Shown: in pieces, positions 11,501-23,500 of the stretch
Numbering within the stretch: the stretch's first letter is position 1
How the letters are laid out: the number at the start of each line of letters is the position of its first letter
Assembly (NCBI GenBank): GCA_028752905.1
Contig: JAQNBH010000011.1
Location: 620,001 to 684,000 of the forward strand
Origin: Cladorhizidae sp. MBARI D1340-BT2
Lineage: Eukaryota > Porifera > Demospongiae > Poecilosclerida > Cladorhizidae
Length of the DNA stretch: 64,000 nucleotides
Reading direction: 5' to 3'
Notes under the pieces: generated by a model
The model's database searches: none
Told to the model about the DNA's origin: nothing
The model's input: only the letters and a program-made list of their open reading frames with translations
Program-made: the position numbers and the translations under genes

Positions 11501-14500
11501 TGAAACACAGAGAAGGTGAACTCTGGCATGACATAAGAGAGTGCTGCAAAGGCTTGTGACACAAACACCCTTGCAGAGTGATGCCCTAATATGGGGAGGC
11601 TGAGGAACCGTACAGAGGGGCAGGACGCTTGCTTAGCTGTATTCAGATGGATGGGGAGAGTGGTAGTATACACACCACTTAACACTCTGCACTTGGCCAG
11701 GTCAGCAGTGCTGGCTTCCAGGCCACTCCTCTCTGCCCCCTTCCTAGGGCACGCTAGTTCACTCTCACTTCCTCCCTTCACTGCCCCATCCTGCACCCTC
11801 TCTTGTCCTGCTGGGGTCATAGAGGATATGGACCCATCCAATGGGTGTTTGGGTTCCTCTGATTCATCGATGACCTGGTCGTGGAAGTGCTGTCCTAGTT
11901 GATCTTGCCTCCATTGGGAGAGCGACTGAGACACCTTGCCTAGCCTCCCAATCACACACTCATCTCCTGACATCCTTCTGCTCTCTGAATAAGTCAGTGA
12001 GAGTTTCCTGGTGGAAGACAGAGAGCCTCTGCCAGAGCTAAGCCTGGAAGAGTTGTCAGAGCCATGGCCAAACATGCTGTCTGTGCTTCCTTGACGACAC
12101 AATCTCTCGGCAGCACATGCAGAAGCTGCTTCTGGCCCCAAACGAAACATGTTCTCAGAAGCACATCGAGACAGATTCTCAGAACTTCTTCGAGACAGGT
12201 TTTCGGAGTTTTGTCGAGAGAATTCCGAAGCATGCGACCCAAATGACATCACACTAGCTTTCTTGGGCTGCACTTGTACGGTGGCAGCAGGTGTGAGCTG
12301 CTCAAGAACACCAACACTGCGGTCTTCCATCCTCTCTTCCACACCTTCTGAGGCGAGGTCAGGCAATCTGTTTCCATCCAGTGCAGGCAGCGACTGAGTC
12401 ATGGGGCTAGGCAGCAAGTAGACCTCCAGGAAATAATCGCACATGCTCTTCCTGTAGCTGACAGACAGTCTGTGCATAAAATCCTCTATGCCAATGTTCC
12501 CCTTCTCCCAGACATGCAGCTTGATGGAATGGCTGCCAGTAATCAACACATGCTCATTCACAACACACTCCTCCTCAAGATACGCAAGGTACCTGTCCTC
12601 AAACTTGAGAGGGATTGTGCGTCCTAGCAGGGGCCCAATCACTCTCCCCATGGGGTCGGCCAGGGAGACACAGAGAACTGCCATGCCACGCCCCTTAGTC
12701 TGAGGCCGGATGTAGAGAAAAAGATGATCAGAAGTGCTCTCGCTGCTCAGGCCATCCCTCGCATATGCGTCCTGCAACTCCTTGTGGGCCTGGAGCTGAT
12801 AGTGCTCCTTTGTATCTGCGGAGAAGTAAGACGGGTAGATTGTGAAGGTGGAGAGCATCTGCAGGAAGTAGAAAAAGAAGGCCTGTCTGGACCCTTGTCC
12901 CAGCCAGTCCGGCAGAGGGAGGTGGAAGGTAAGAGTTGGCCTCCTGAAGTCAGGCTGCAGGAAGCTCACATCCTCAGGGCTCAACTTGAGCTGTTGGTTG
13001 CGAGCATAGAGGCCACACAAGATGTCCAACGTGGTGGCCTCTAGTTTCCTCTGGATGGTCCCGTGCAGGCGCTCCTTGAAGTCGCGTGAAGCAGGAGTTA
13101 TGCCGTACACCTGTAGCACCAGACTTTCTTGAGGTTTGCCTTGAGAGGAGTGTCGCGAGGGAGTGGCCAAATCAATTGTGGACACAGTTCCACGCCGCTC
13201 TGTCTCAGCCAACAGCTCTGATAGACTCTGCTGGTAGGAGAGGGTACTCAACGACTCTATAGATGGGGAGGGGCAGAGAGGAGGAGGGAGGGACGCAGGG
13301 AGGGACGAGGTGAGAGGCAGGGAGGGAGGAGGTGAGAGAGGCAGGGAGGGAGGAGGGAGGGACGCAGGGAGGGAGGAGGTGAGAGAGGCAGGGAGGGAGG
13401 GAGAGAGGAATAATAGGCAAGAATACAGGCCAAGAACGAGCTAAGAGGTGTGGTTACCGTCTATGGTTCCAGCAGTATCAATCCTCTCTAAAGTGGGAGG
13501 AGCCTCCAGCACACTCACCTTACCCACACTACACAGAGACTCATCAATCCTAAGACATGTAACATACATACATAGTCATACACACTACATCATGTAGCAC
13601 ATACACCACATCTATAACATCACCTGATATTCTAGACACACTACATCGTGTTTTAAACACATCCACATCCGTGATAGACATATCATAGTTGACTATGCTC
13701 AGAACATTGGCAGCCGTGATTGTGCACACTCAGAAGCTAATGCATTTCCTACTCACGACTTCCTAAACTAGTGACAATTAGATCAACAGCATTCCACACA
13801 GAAATGCCAGACAGTCAGCTTCATTGCAACACTTAGCACTGGCTTCTGCCATTCCCCTCGGCTCACACACCACACACCACCATCACCACATGTGCATGAA
13901 CAGCACATTCCTGGATCACTTCCTCTGCATGGCTCTGGAGAGGGAGAAACGCTGAGCCTCTATGAAGTGAAGCAGTGGACCAGATGCTACTGCATGCCAT
14001 ATTTGTCCAGTTAATTTTGCATTGGTCAGTGCAGAACTTAACGCAAGCGCATTGGGGGTTGCATGCAAGCCTTAGTCTATTGCCTGGGGCAAGTCTATTG
14101 CCTGGGGCAAGTCTAGTGCGTGGGGAAAGTCTAGTGTGTGGGGCAAGTCTAGTGTGTGGGTGTGGCTAGTGTGTGGGGCAAGTCTAGTGTGTGGGGCAAG
14201 TCTAGTGTGTGGGGCAAGTCTAGTGTGTGGGGCAAGTCTAGTGTGTGGGGCAAGTCTAGTGTGTGGGGCAAGTCTAGTGTGTGGGGCAAGTCTAGTGTGT
14301 GGGGCAAGTCTAGTGTGTGGGGCAAGTCTAGTGTGTGGGGCAAGTCTAGTGTGTGGGTGTGGCTAGTGTGTGGGGCAAGTCTAGTGTGTGGGGCAAGTCT
14401 AGTGTGTGGGGCAAGTCTAGTGTGTGGGGCAAGTCTAGTGTGTGGGGCAAGTCTAGTGTGTGGGGCAAGTCTAGTGTGTGGGGCAAGTCTAGTGTGTGGG

Positions 14501-17500
14501 GCAAGTCTAGTGTGTGGGGCAAGTCTAGTGTGTGGGGCAAGTCTAGTGTGTGGGGCAAGTCTAGTGTGTGGGGCAAGTCTAGTGTGTGGGGCAAGTCTAG
14601 TGTGTGGGGCAAGTCTAGTGTGTGGGGCAAGTCTAGTGTGTGGGGCAAGTCTAGTGTGTGGGGCAAGTCTAGTGTGTGGGTCAAGTCTAGTGTGTGGGGC
14701 AAGTCTAGTGTGTGGGTGTGGCTAGTGTGTGGGGCAAGTCTAGTGTGTGGGGCAAGTCTAGTGTGTGGGGCAAGTCTAGTGTGTGGGGCAAGTCTAGTGT
14801 GTGGGGCAAGTCTAGTGTGTGGGGCAAGTCTAGTGTGTGGGGCAAGTCTAGTGTGTGGGGCAAGTCCCAGGAACTCAAGAGTCATGAGATACTGTATGTG
14901 CTCGCTGTGGCATTCCATGGACGCCTGCAGGGACTGTGGCAATGTGTGGATGACCACACTAATAAACTGCCTCCTCTAAGTGTCCATGGACTGTCGAGAT
15001 GAAAATTTTCTCATACACACCTCATTGTGTTGTAAGCACACAACATGTGTTATAAACACAGTCATTGGGTCACAATAACTGCATACCATTAGCATGAACA
15101 CGGTGCTGAGATCTTGATATAATTCCAGCACTTACTTGACGTAGAATACGCTCTCCTCCCCCGTGGCTGTGATGTCCTGCAGGACGTAGACATCTTTACT
15201 GTTGGTCACAGCAAACGCACTCAGAGCCGACCTGGTCACCAGCAGGGCAGCTTGTCCTGCACCAGGACGAGCATCAACACAAGTACAACAGTGCAGGACA
15301 ACATCACCAGATACTGGCAGCTGGTGCTTGTGTGGTGTGTGTCCCCACTAGTATCCTAATGCTAAACTCAGAGGTGTGTGCATGCATGTGAGGTGCATGT
15401 GTGTGTGTGTGTGTGCATGCATGTGTGTGTGCTCGTGTATGTATCAGGGAGTGTATATTGGTTTGACCCTGCACTTCTAAATGTTCACACCAAATACACG
15501 CACGCACACACACACACTGATTGTTCAAGGTAGCACCTCTCTGATGACCTCTTACCAAACATTGCTTGTTTTAAAGTTGCTGAATGGACATTGGACAGTT
15601 TATGAATGGCTTGTGTAGCAAGAGCTAGTGTGTGTGTGTGGAGATCTCAAGACAAACTTCACAGTTGCAACGTCCTTTGGAATGGAGCTCTAAAAATGTA
15701 TTGTTGACGGCTTAGGGCCTTAGCTACATGTAGCTGTGCTTACTCCTGTGACCTGAGCTAGCTGTGCTTATTCCAGTGACCTGAGCTAGCTGTGCTTATT
15801 CCAGTGACCTGAGCTAGCTGTGCTTATTCCAGTGACCTGAGCTAGCTGTGCTTATTCCAGTGACCTGAGCTAGCTGTGCTTATTCCAGTGACCTGAGCTA
15901 GCTGTGCTTATTCCAGTGACCTGAGCTAGCAGTGCTTATTCCAGTGACCTGAGCTAGCTGTGCTTATTCCAGTGACCTGAGCTAGCTGTGCTTATTCCAG
16001 TGATCTGAGCTAGCAGTGCTTATTCCAGTGACCTGAGCTAGCAGTGCTTATTCCTGTGACCTGAGCTAGCAGTGCTTATTCCAGTGACCTGAGCTAGCAG
16101 TGCTTATTCCTGTGACCTGAGCTAGCTGTACTTATTCCTGTGACCTGAGCTAGCAGTGCTTATTCCAGTGACCTGAGCTAGCTGTGCTTATTCCAGTGAC
16201 CTGAGCTAGCTGTGCTTATTCCAGTGACCTGAGCTAGCTGTGCTTATTCCTGTGACCTGAGCTAGCTGTGCTTATTCCAGTGACCTGAGCTAGCAGTGCT
16301 TATTCCAGTGACCTGAGCTAGCTGTGCTTATTCCAGTGACCTGAGCTAGCAGTGCTTATTCCAGTGACCTGAGCTAGCTGTGCTTATTCCAGTGTCCTGA
16401 GCTAGCAGTGCTTATTCCAGTGACCTGAGCTAGCTGTGCTTATTCCAGTGACCTGAGCTAGCTGTGCTTATTCCAGTGACCTGAGCTAGCTGTGCTTATT
16501 CCAGTGACCTGAGCTAGCTGTGCTTATTCCAGTGACCTGAGCTAGCTGTGCTTATTCCAGTGACCTGAGCTAGCTGTGCTTATTCCAGTGACCTGAGCTA
16601 GCTGTGCTTATTCCAGTGACCTGAGCTACAGTAGCTGTGCTTATTCCAGTGACCTGAGCTAGCTGTGCTTATTCCAGTGACCTGAGCTAGCTGTGCTTAT
16701 TCCAGTGACCTGAGCTAGCTGTGCTTATTCCAGTGTCCTGAGCTAGCAGTGCTTATTCCAGTGACCTGAGCTAGCAGTGCTTATTCCAGTGACCTGAGCT
16801 AGCTGTGCTTATTCCAGTGACCTGAGCTAGCTGTGCTTATTCCAGTGACCTGAGCTAGCAGTGCTTATTCCAGTGACCTGAGCTAGCAGTGCTTATTCCA
16901 GTGACCTGAGCTAGCTGTGCTTATTCCAGTGACCTGAGCTAGCTGTGCTTATTCCAGTGACCTGAGCTAGCAGTGCTTATTCCAGTGACCTGAGCTAGCT
17001 GTGCTTATTCCAGTGACCTGAGCTAGCTGTGCTTATTCCAGTGACCTGAGCTAGCAGTGCTTATTCCAGTGACCTGAGCTAGCTGTGCTTATTCCAGTGT
17101 CCTGAGCTAGCTGTGCTTATTCCAGTGACCTGAGCTAGCAGTGCTTATTCCAGTGACCTGAGCTAGCAGTGCTTATTCCAGTGACCTGAGCTAGCTATGC
17201 TTATTCCAGTGACCTGAGCTAGCAGTGCTTATTCCAGTGACCTGAGCTAGCTGTGCTTATTCCAGTGACCTGAGCTAGCTGTGCTTATTCCAGTGACCTG
17301 AGCTAGCTGTGCTTATTCCTGTGTCCTGAGCTAGCAGTGCTTATTCCAGTGACCTGAGCTAGAAGTGCTTATTCCAGTGACCTGAGCTAGCTGTGCTTAT
17401 TCCAGTGACCTGAGCTAGCTGTGCTTATTCCTGTGACCTGAGCTAGCTGTGCTTATTCCAGTGACCTGAGCTAGAAGTGCTTATTCCAGTGACCTGAGCT

Positions 17501-20500
17501 AGCAGTGCTTATTCCAGTGACCTGAGCTAGCTGTGCTTATTCCTGTGACCTGAGCTAGCTGTGCTTATTCCAGTGACCTGAGCTAGCAGTGCTTATTCCA
17601 GTGACCTGAGCTAGCAGTGCTTATTCCAGTGACCTGAGCTAGCTGTGCTTATTCCAGTGTCCTGAGCTAGCTGTGCTTATTCCAGTGACCTGAGCTAGCA
17701 GTGCTTATTCCAGTGACCTGAGCTAGAAGTGCTTATTCCAGTGACCTGAGCTAGCTGTGCTTATTCCAGTGACCTGAGCTAGCTGTGCTTATTCCTGTGA
17801 CCTGAGCTAGCAGTGCTTATTCCAGTGACCTGAGCTAGCTGTGCTTATTCCAGTGACCTGAGCTAGCAGTGCTTATTCCAGTGACCTGAGCTAGCTGTGC
17901 TTATTCCAGTGACCTGAGCTAGCTGTGCTTATTCCAGTGACCTGAGCTAGCAGTGCTTATTCCAGTGACCGGAGCTAGCTGTGCTTATTCCAGTGACCTG
18001 AGCTAGCTGTGCTTATTCCAGTGACCTGAGCTAGCTGTGCTTATTCCAGTGACCTGAGCTAGCAGTGCTTATTCCAGTGACCTGAGCTAGCTGTGCTTAT
18101 TCCAGTGACCTGAGCTAGCTGTGCTTATTCCAGTGACCTGAGCTAGCTGTGCTTATTCTTGTGACTTTGGCCTCCACCATTTTGAAATAACGCTCAAACC
18201 AAAACAGGGACTAGGTGCATTCCTTGACATATTAGTAGAAACATGCATATGCATATGCATGTGTGTCCCTGTCAGTGTGCATGTGCATGTGTGTCCCTGT
18301 CAGTGTGCATGTGTGTCCCTGTCAGTGTGCATGTGTGTCCCTGTCAGTGTGCATGTGCATGTGTGTCCCTGTCAGTGTGCATGTGCATGTGTGTCCCTGT
18401 CAGTGTGCATGTGTGTCCCTGTCAGTGTGCATGTGCATGTGTGTCCCTGTCAGTGTGCATGTGCATGTGTGTCCCTGTCAGTGTGCATGTGCATGTGTGT
18501 CTCTGTCAGTGTGCATGTGTGTCCCTGTCAGTGTGCATGTGCATGTGTGTCCCTGTCAGTGTGCATGTGCATGTGTGTCCCTGTCAGTGTGCATGTGCAT
18601 GTGTGTCCCTGTCAGTGTGCATGTGCATGTGTGTCCCTGTCAGTGTGCATGTGTGTCCCTGTCAGTGTGCATGTGCATGTGTGTCCCTGTCAGTGTGCAT
18701 GTGCATGTGTGTCCCTGTCAGTGTGCATGTGTGTCCCTGTCAGTGTGCATGTGCATGTGTGTCCCTGTCAGTGTGCATGTACATGTGTGTCCCTGTCAGT
18801 GTGCATGTGTGTCCCTGTCAGTGTGCATGTGCATGTGTGTCCCTGTCAGTGTGCATGTGCATGTGTGTCCCTGTCAGTGTACATGTGCATGTGCATCTCT
18901 GTCAGTGTGCATGTGCATGTGTGTCCCTGTCAGTTTACATGTGCATGTGTGTCCCTGTCAGTGTGCATGTGTGTCCCTGTCAGTGTGCATGTGTGTCTCT
19001 GTCAGTGTGCATGTGCAAGAGTACCTTTCATGTCCTTGACTCTCCAGTGAGGAGTGATATGGCAGCTGTGTACTAGCTCACACATGAACTCCTGCGACCT
19101 GAAGGTATCTCCTCTGCCCTGCAGCTGAACCACACCCTCCACCCACGCCTCAGATGCCGACTCCAGCAGCAGATAAGGAGAGCAGACGTGTGTCTCCAAC
19201 ATGTCCTTTAGCAGGAACCATTGGTTGGTGCGGTGACAGATTAGCTGAACTTCCTTATAGACCTGTTCGTACATGTCGTGGACCTCCTGCATCAACAGGT
19301 CGTCCAATACTTGCGAGCTACGCACTTGTAAATAGATAGCCACAGAGCCAGAGAGCACACGTACCAGGACCCACGGACGGCCTTCTGACCCAACACATGA
19401 TGGAGGGGTGCACAGTCCCGCGACCTCCGACAAGCAGCTGTTGTTGTCATCACTCTGACCTGCCTCGTACCCACTACCAACCTCGATCAGGTCAGCCTCA
19501 CTAACACAGAGACTCTCTAACAGGCTGGAGCTCTTGGCCGGAGGCACATGCCCCACAGGGTAACCTGATGACTGAGAACGGCGGTGGGTACGCGCTGATG
19601 GGAGGAGAGGAGGTGGAGGAGGAGGAGTCCTGGACCGATGTGCGTTGGCCTTGGATGACTTGCGGAGATGTCTTATAGTGTCCAGTTGCAAGTCACACTC
19701 TGAGTGGAAGAGATTGGCTGAGAGACGTCCCTGTTGGGTGGAGCTTGATAGGAGAGGCTTAGGCTGGAGGTAATAATAGTCCTCCGTGTTGAGGAGGTAG
19801 TATCCGGGCAGGGCCAAGGCCTCCAGCTGCTGAGTGAAGTGGGTCAGAGAATGGATCTCTCCAAACACAAACTTGAGAGGCACGTGCCTGACCCGGCAGT
19901 TGGGCGTGGAGTTGTGGCTGTTCTGCACGTGTGCAGCCACAGCCTGCAGCAGGGGGGCAGAGACAGTGTCCAGGCAGCGTCCCACAGACACCAGCTCGTC
20001 ACACAGCAACCACTGCAGGTAATGTCTCAGGGAGCCAACTACAGTCTGGTAGCAGCGAGGCAGCACCGAGAGGGAGCTCCTACAGGGAGGGGGAGGGGGG
20101 GGGGGGGGGAGGCTATTATTGTCAGTACATAGCAAGACTGTTACACAATGTAGACCACACCTTATCATGGACAGTAACACCTCAACCTGCACCACTCCCC
20201 CCTCCCTCATTGGCAGTTCCCTTGCTAATATGGCAAGGAGGGTAGCACGGCTCTAGTCCTACCGTCACCAAGCAACCACACCCACCAGTCTGACCTTTGC
20301 CCTTGCTCCACATTGCTGTCCAGACACTGAGAGCTGAAGACCAGGTCCACTGATACAATGTAGGAGGCCACACCCTCAGTTCCCTTCACCACACCTTCCT
20401 TAGCAACAGACTCCACCACATCCATGGCACCAGGCTCCAACCTTTTCACCTCCCTTAGGCCACTTGCTTCCAGCAATGACTCTATACATGTACACCAGAT

Positions 20501-23500
20501 AGACAATGCTAGCAGTATACATACACACCTGCATACATGTGCTGTTGTAATGGCCCAGTACTGTATATATGTAGGTATGCATGTAGTGTTGTACTGGCCC
20601 ACACCTGCATACATGCACACATGTGCTGTTGTACTGGCCCAGTACTGTATAGAAGTATGCATGTACAGTGTTGTACTGGCCCAATAATGTTTTATATAGG
20701 TACACATGTAGTATTGTACTGGCCTAGTGCCGTATAGAAGTATGCATGTAGTACTGTACTGGCCCAGTACTGTATGGTATGCATGTAGTACTGTACTAGC
20801 CCAGTACTGTATGGTATGCATGTAGTACTGTACTGGCCCAGTACTGTATGGTATGCATGTAGTACTGTACTGGCCCAGTACTGTATGGTATGCATGTAGT
20901 ACTGTACTAGCCCAGTACTGTATGGTATGCATGTAGTGTTGTACTAGCCCAGTACTGTATGGTATGCATGTAGTACTGTACTAGCCCAGTACTGTATGGT
21001 ATGCATGTAGTACTGTACTGGCCCAGTACTGTATGGTATGCATGTAGTGCTGTACTAGCCCAGTACTGTATGGTATGCATGTAGTACTGTACTGGCCCAG
21101 TACTGTATGGTATGCATGTAGTGCTGTACTAGCCCAGTACTGTATGGTATGCATGTAGTACTGTACTGGCCCAGTACTGTATGGTATGCATGTAGTACTG
21201 TACTAGCCCAGTACTGTATGGTATGCATGTAGTACTGTACTGGCCCAGTACTGTATGGTATGCATGTAGTACTGTACTAGCCCAGTACTGTATGGTATGC
21301 ATGTAGTACTGAACTAGCCCAGTACTGTATGGTATGCATGTAGTACTGTACTGGCCCAGTACTGTATGGTATGCATGTAGTACTGTACTGGCCCAGTACT
21401 GTATGGTATGCATGTAGTGCTGTACTAGCCCAGTACTGTATGGTATGCATGTAGTGTTGTACTGGCCCAGTACTGTATGGTATGCATGTAGTACTGTACT
21501 AGCCCAGTACTGTATGGTATGCATGTAGTGTTGTACTAGCCCAGTACTGTATGGTATGCATGTAGTACTGTACTAGCCCAGTACTGTATGGTATGCATGT
21601 AGTATTGTACTAGCCCAGTACTGTATGGTATGCATGTAGTGTTGTACTAGCCCAGTACTGTATGGTATGCATGTAGTACTGTACTAGCCCAGTACTGTAT
21701 GGTATGCATGTAGTACTGTACTGGCCCAGTACTGTATGGTATGCATGTAGTGCTGTACTAGCCCAGTACTGTATGGTATGCATGTAGTGTTGTACTGGCC
21801 CAGTACTGTATGGTATGCATGTAGTGTTGTACTGGCCCAGTACTGTATGGTATGCATAGTCCAGTACTGTATGGTATGCATGTAGTACTGTACTGGCCCA
21901 GTACTGTATGGTATGCATGTAGTGTTGTACTGGCCCAGTACTGTATGGTATGTATGTAGTGCTGTACTAGCCCAGTACTGTATGGTATGCATGTAGTACT
22001 GTACTGGCCCAGTACTGTATGGTATGCATGTAGTGCTGTACTAGCCCAGTACTGTATGGTATGCATGTAGTACTGTACTGGCCCAGTACTGTATGGTATG
22101 CATGTAGTACTGTACTAGCCCAGTACTGTATGGTATGCATGTAGTACTGTACTGGCCCAGTACTGTATGGTATGCATGTAGTACTGTACTAGCCCAGTAC
22201 TGTATGGTATGCATGTAGTACTGAACTAGCCCAGTACTGTATGGTATGCATGTAGTACTGTACTGGCCCAGTACTGTATGGTATGCATGTAGTACTGTAC
22301 TGGCCCAGTACTGTATGGTATGCATGTAGTGCTGTACTAGCCCAGTACTGTATGGTATGCATGTAGTGTTGTACTGGCCCAGTACTGTATGGTATGCATG
22401 TAGTACTGTACTAGCCCAGTACTGTATGGTATGCATGTAGTGTTGTACTAGCCCAGTACTGTATGGTATGCATGTAGTACTGTACTAGCCCAGTACTGTA
22501 TGGTATGCATGTAGTATTGTACTAGCCCAGTACTGTATGGTATGCATGTAGTGTTGTACTAGCCCAGTACTGTATGGTATGCATGTAGTACTGTACTAGC
22601 CCAGTACTGTATGGTATGCATGTAGTACTGTACTGGCCCAGTACTGTATGGTATGCATGTAGTGCTGTACTAGCCCAGTACTGTATGGTATGCATGTAGT
22701 GTTGTACTGGCCCAGTACTGTATGGTATGCATGTAGTGTTGTACTGGCCCAGTACTGTATGGTATGCATAGTCCAGTACTGTATGGTATGCATGTAGTAC
22801 TGTACTGGCCCAGTACTGTATGGTATGCATGTAGTGTTGTACTGGCCCAGTACTGTATGGTATGTATGTAGTGCTGTACTAGCCCAGTACTGTATGGTAT
22901 GCATGTAGTACTGTACTGGTCCAGTACTGTATGCATGTAGTGTTGTACCACCTCTAGGTCACTCTGATGGGCATGTGTTCCAATAGCATTCACCTCCACC
23001 TGCCTCAAGCACCCACCTGCCTCAAGCACCCACCTGCCTCAAGCACCCACCTGCCTCAACATGGTAATGGTGTTGATCTCGTGTGTTCTGACAATATGTT
23101 CAAAGGTGATCCACACACACACACACACACTATACACACACACACTATCCACACACATGGCACGTGCCACTGAAAGTGCCACATGACAGCATGCATGGAT
23201 TTTCCTCACTGATGCAGGTGGTGAGTGGTCCGTGGTGGGCGGGTCCTTTCCCCTCCTCCTGCTGCTGCTGTTGCCATAGTAACTGCTGTCTATCACTGTT
23301 GTGCAGAGATAGGCTGACTTGCAGGAAGAGAGGCGGGTCAGGTGTCCCCCCACCCCCTTCCTCCTCCTCCCCACTGCTGCTAGGAGAAACCAACGGCCCC
23401 ACAACAAATTCCATGTCATCCTCACTGGAATCAGAATCAGACATCGGAGAACCCAGTTCCTGTTCCAGGACTTTCCCCCTTTCCTTGAGTGTGGCAGTGT

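Noticed and set aside
11362..13044. Several plus-strand frames of 60-106 codons
   Set aside because: Shadows of the coding exon e19 on the minus strand.
18243..19076. Cys/Val-rich frames of about 270 codons
   Set aside because: Several equivalent frames through the CATGTGTGTCCCTGTCAGTG array, which marks them as artefacts.
23145..23208. Extension of e14 beyond its donor into ENPCMLSCGTFSGTCHV
   Set aside because: The frame is open, but GTGAGG at 23209 is a good donor and matches the phase of e15. The extension runs into a CA-repeat and lacks family similarity.
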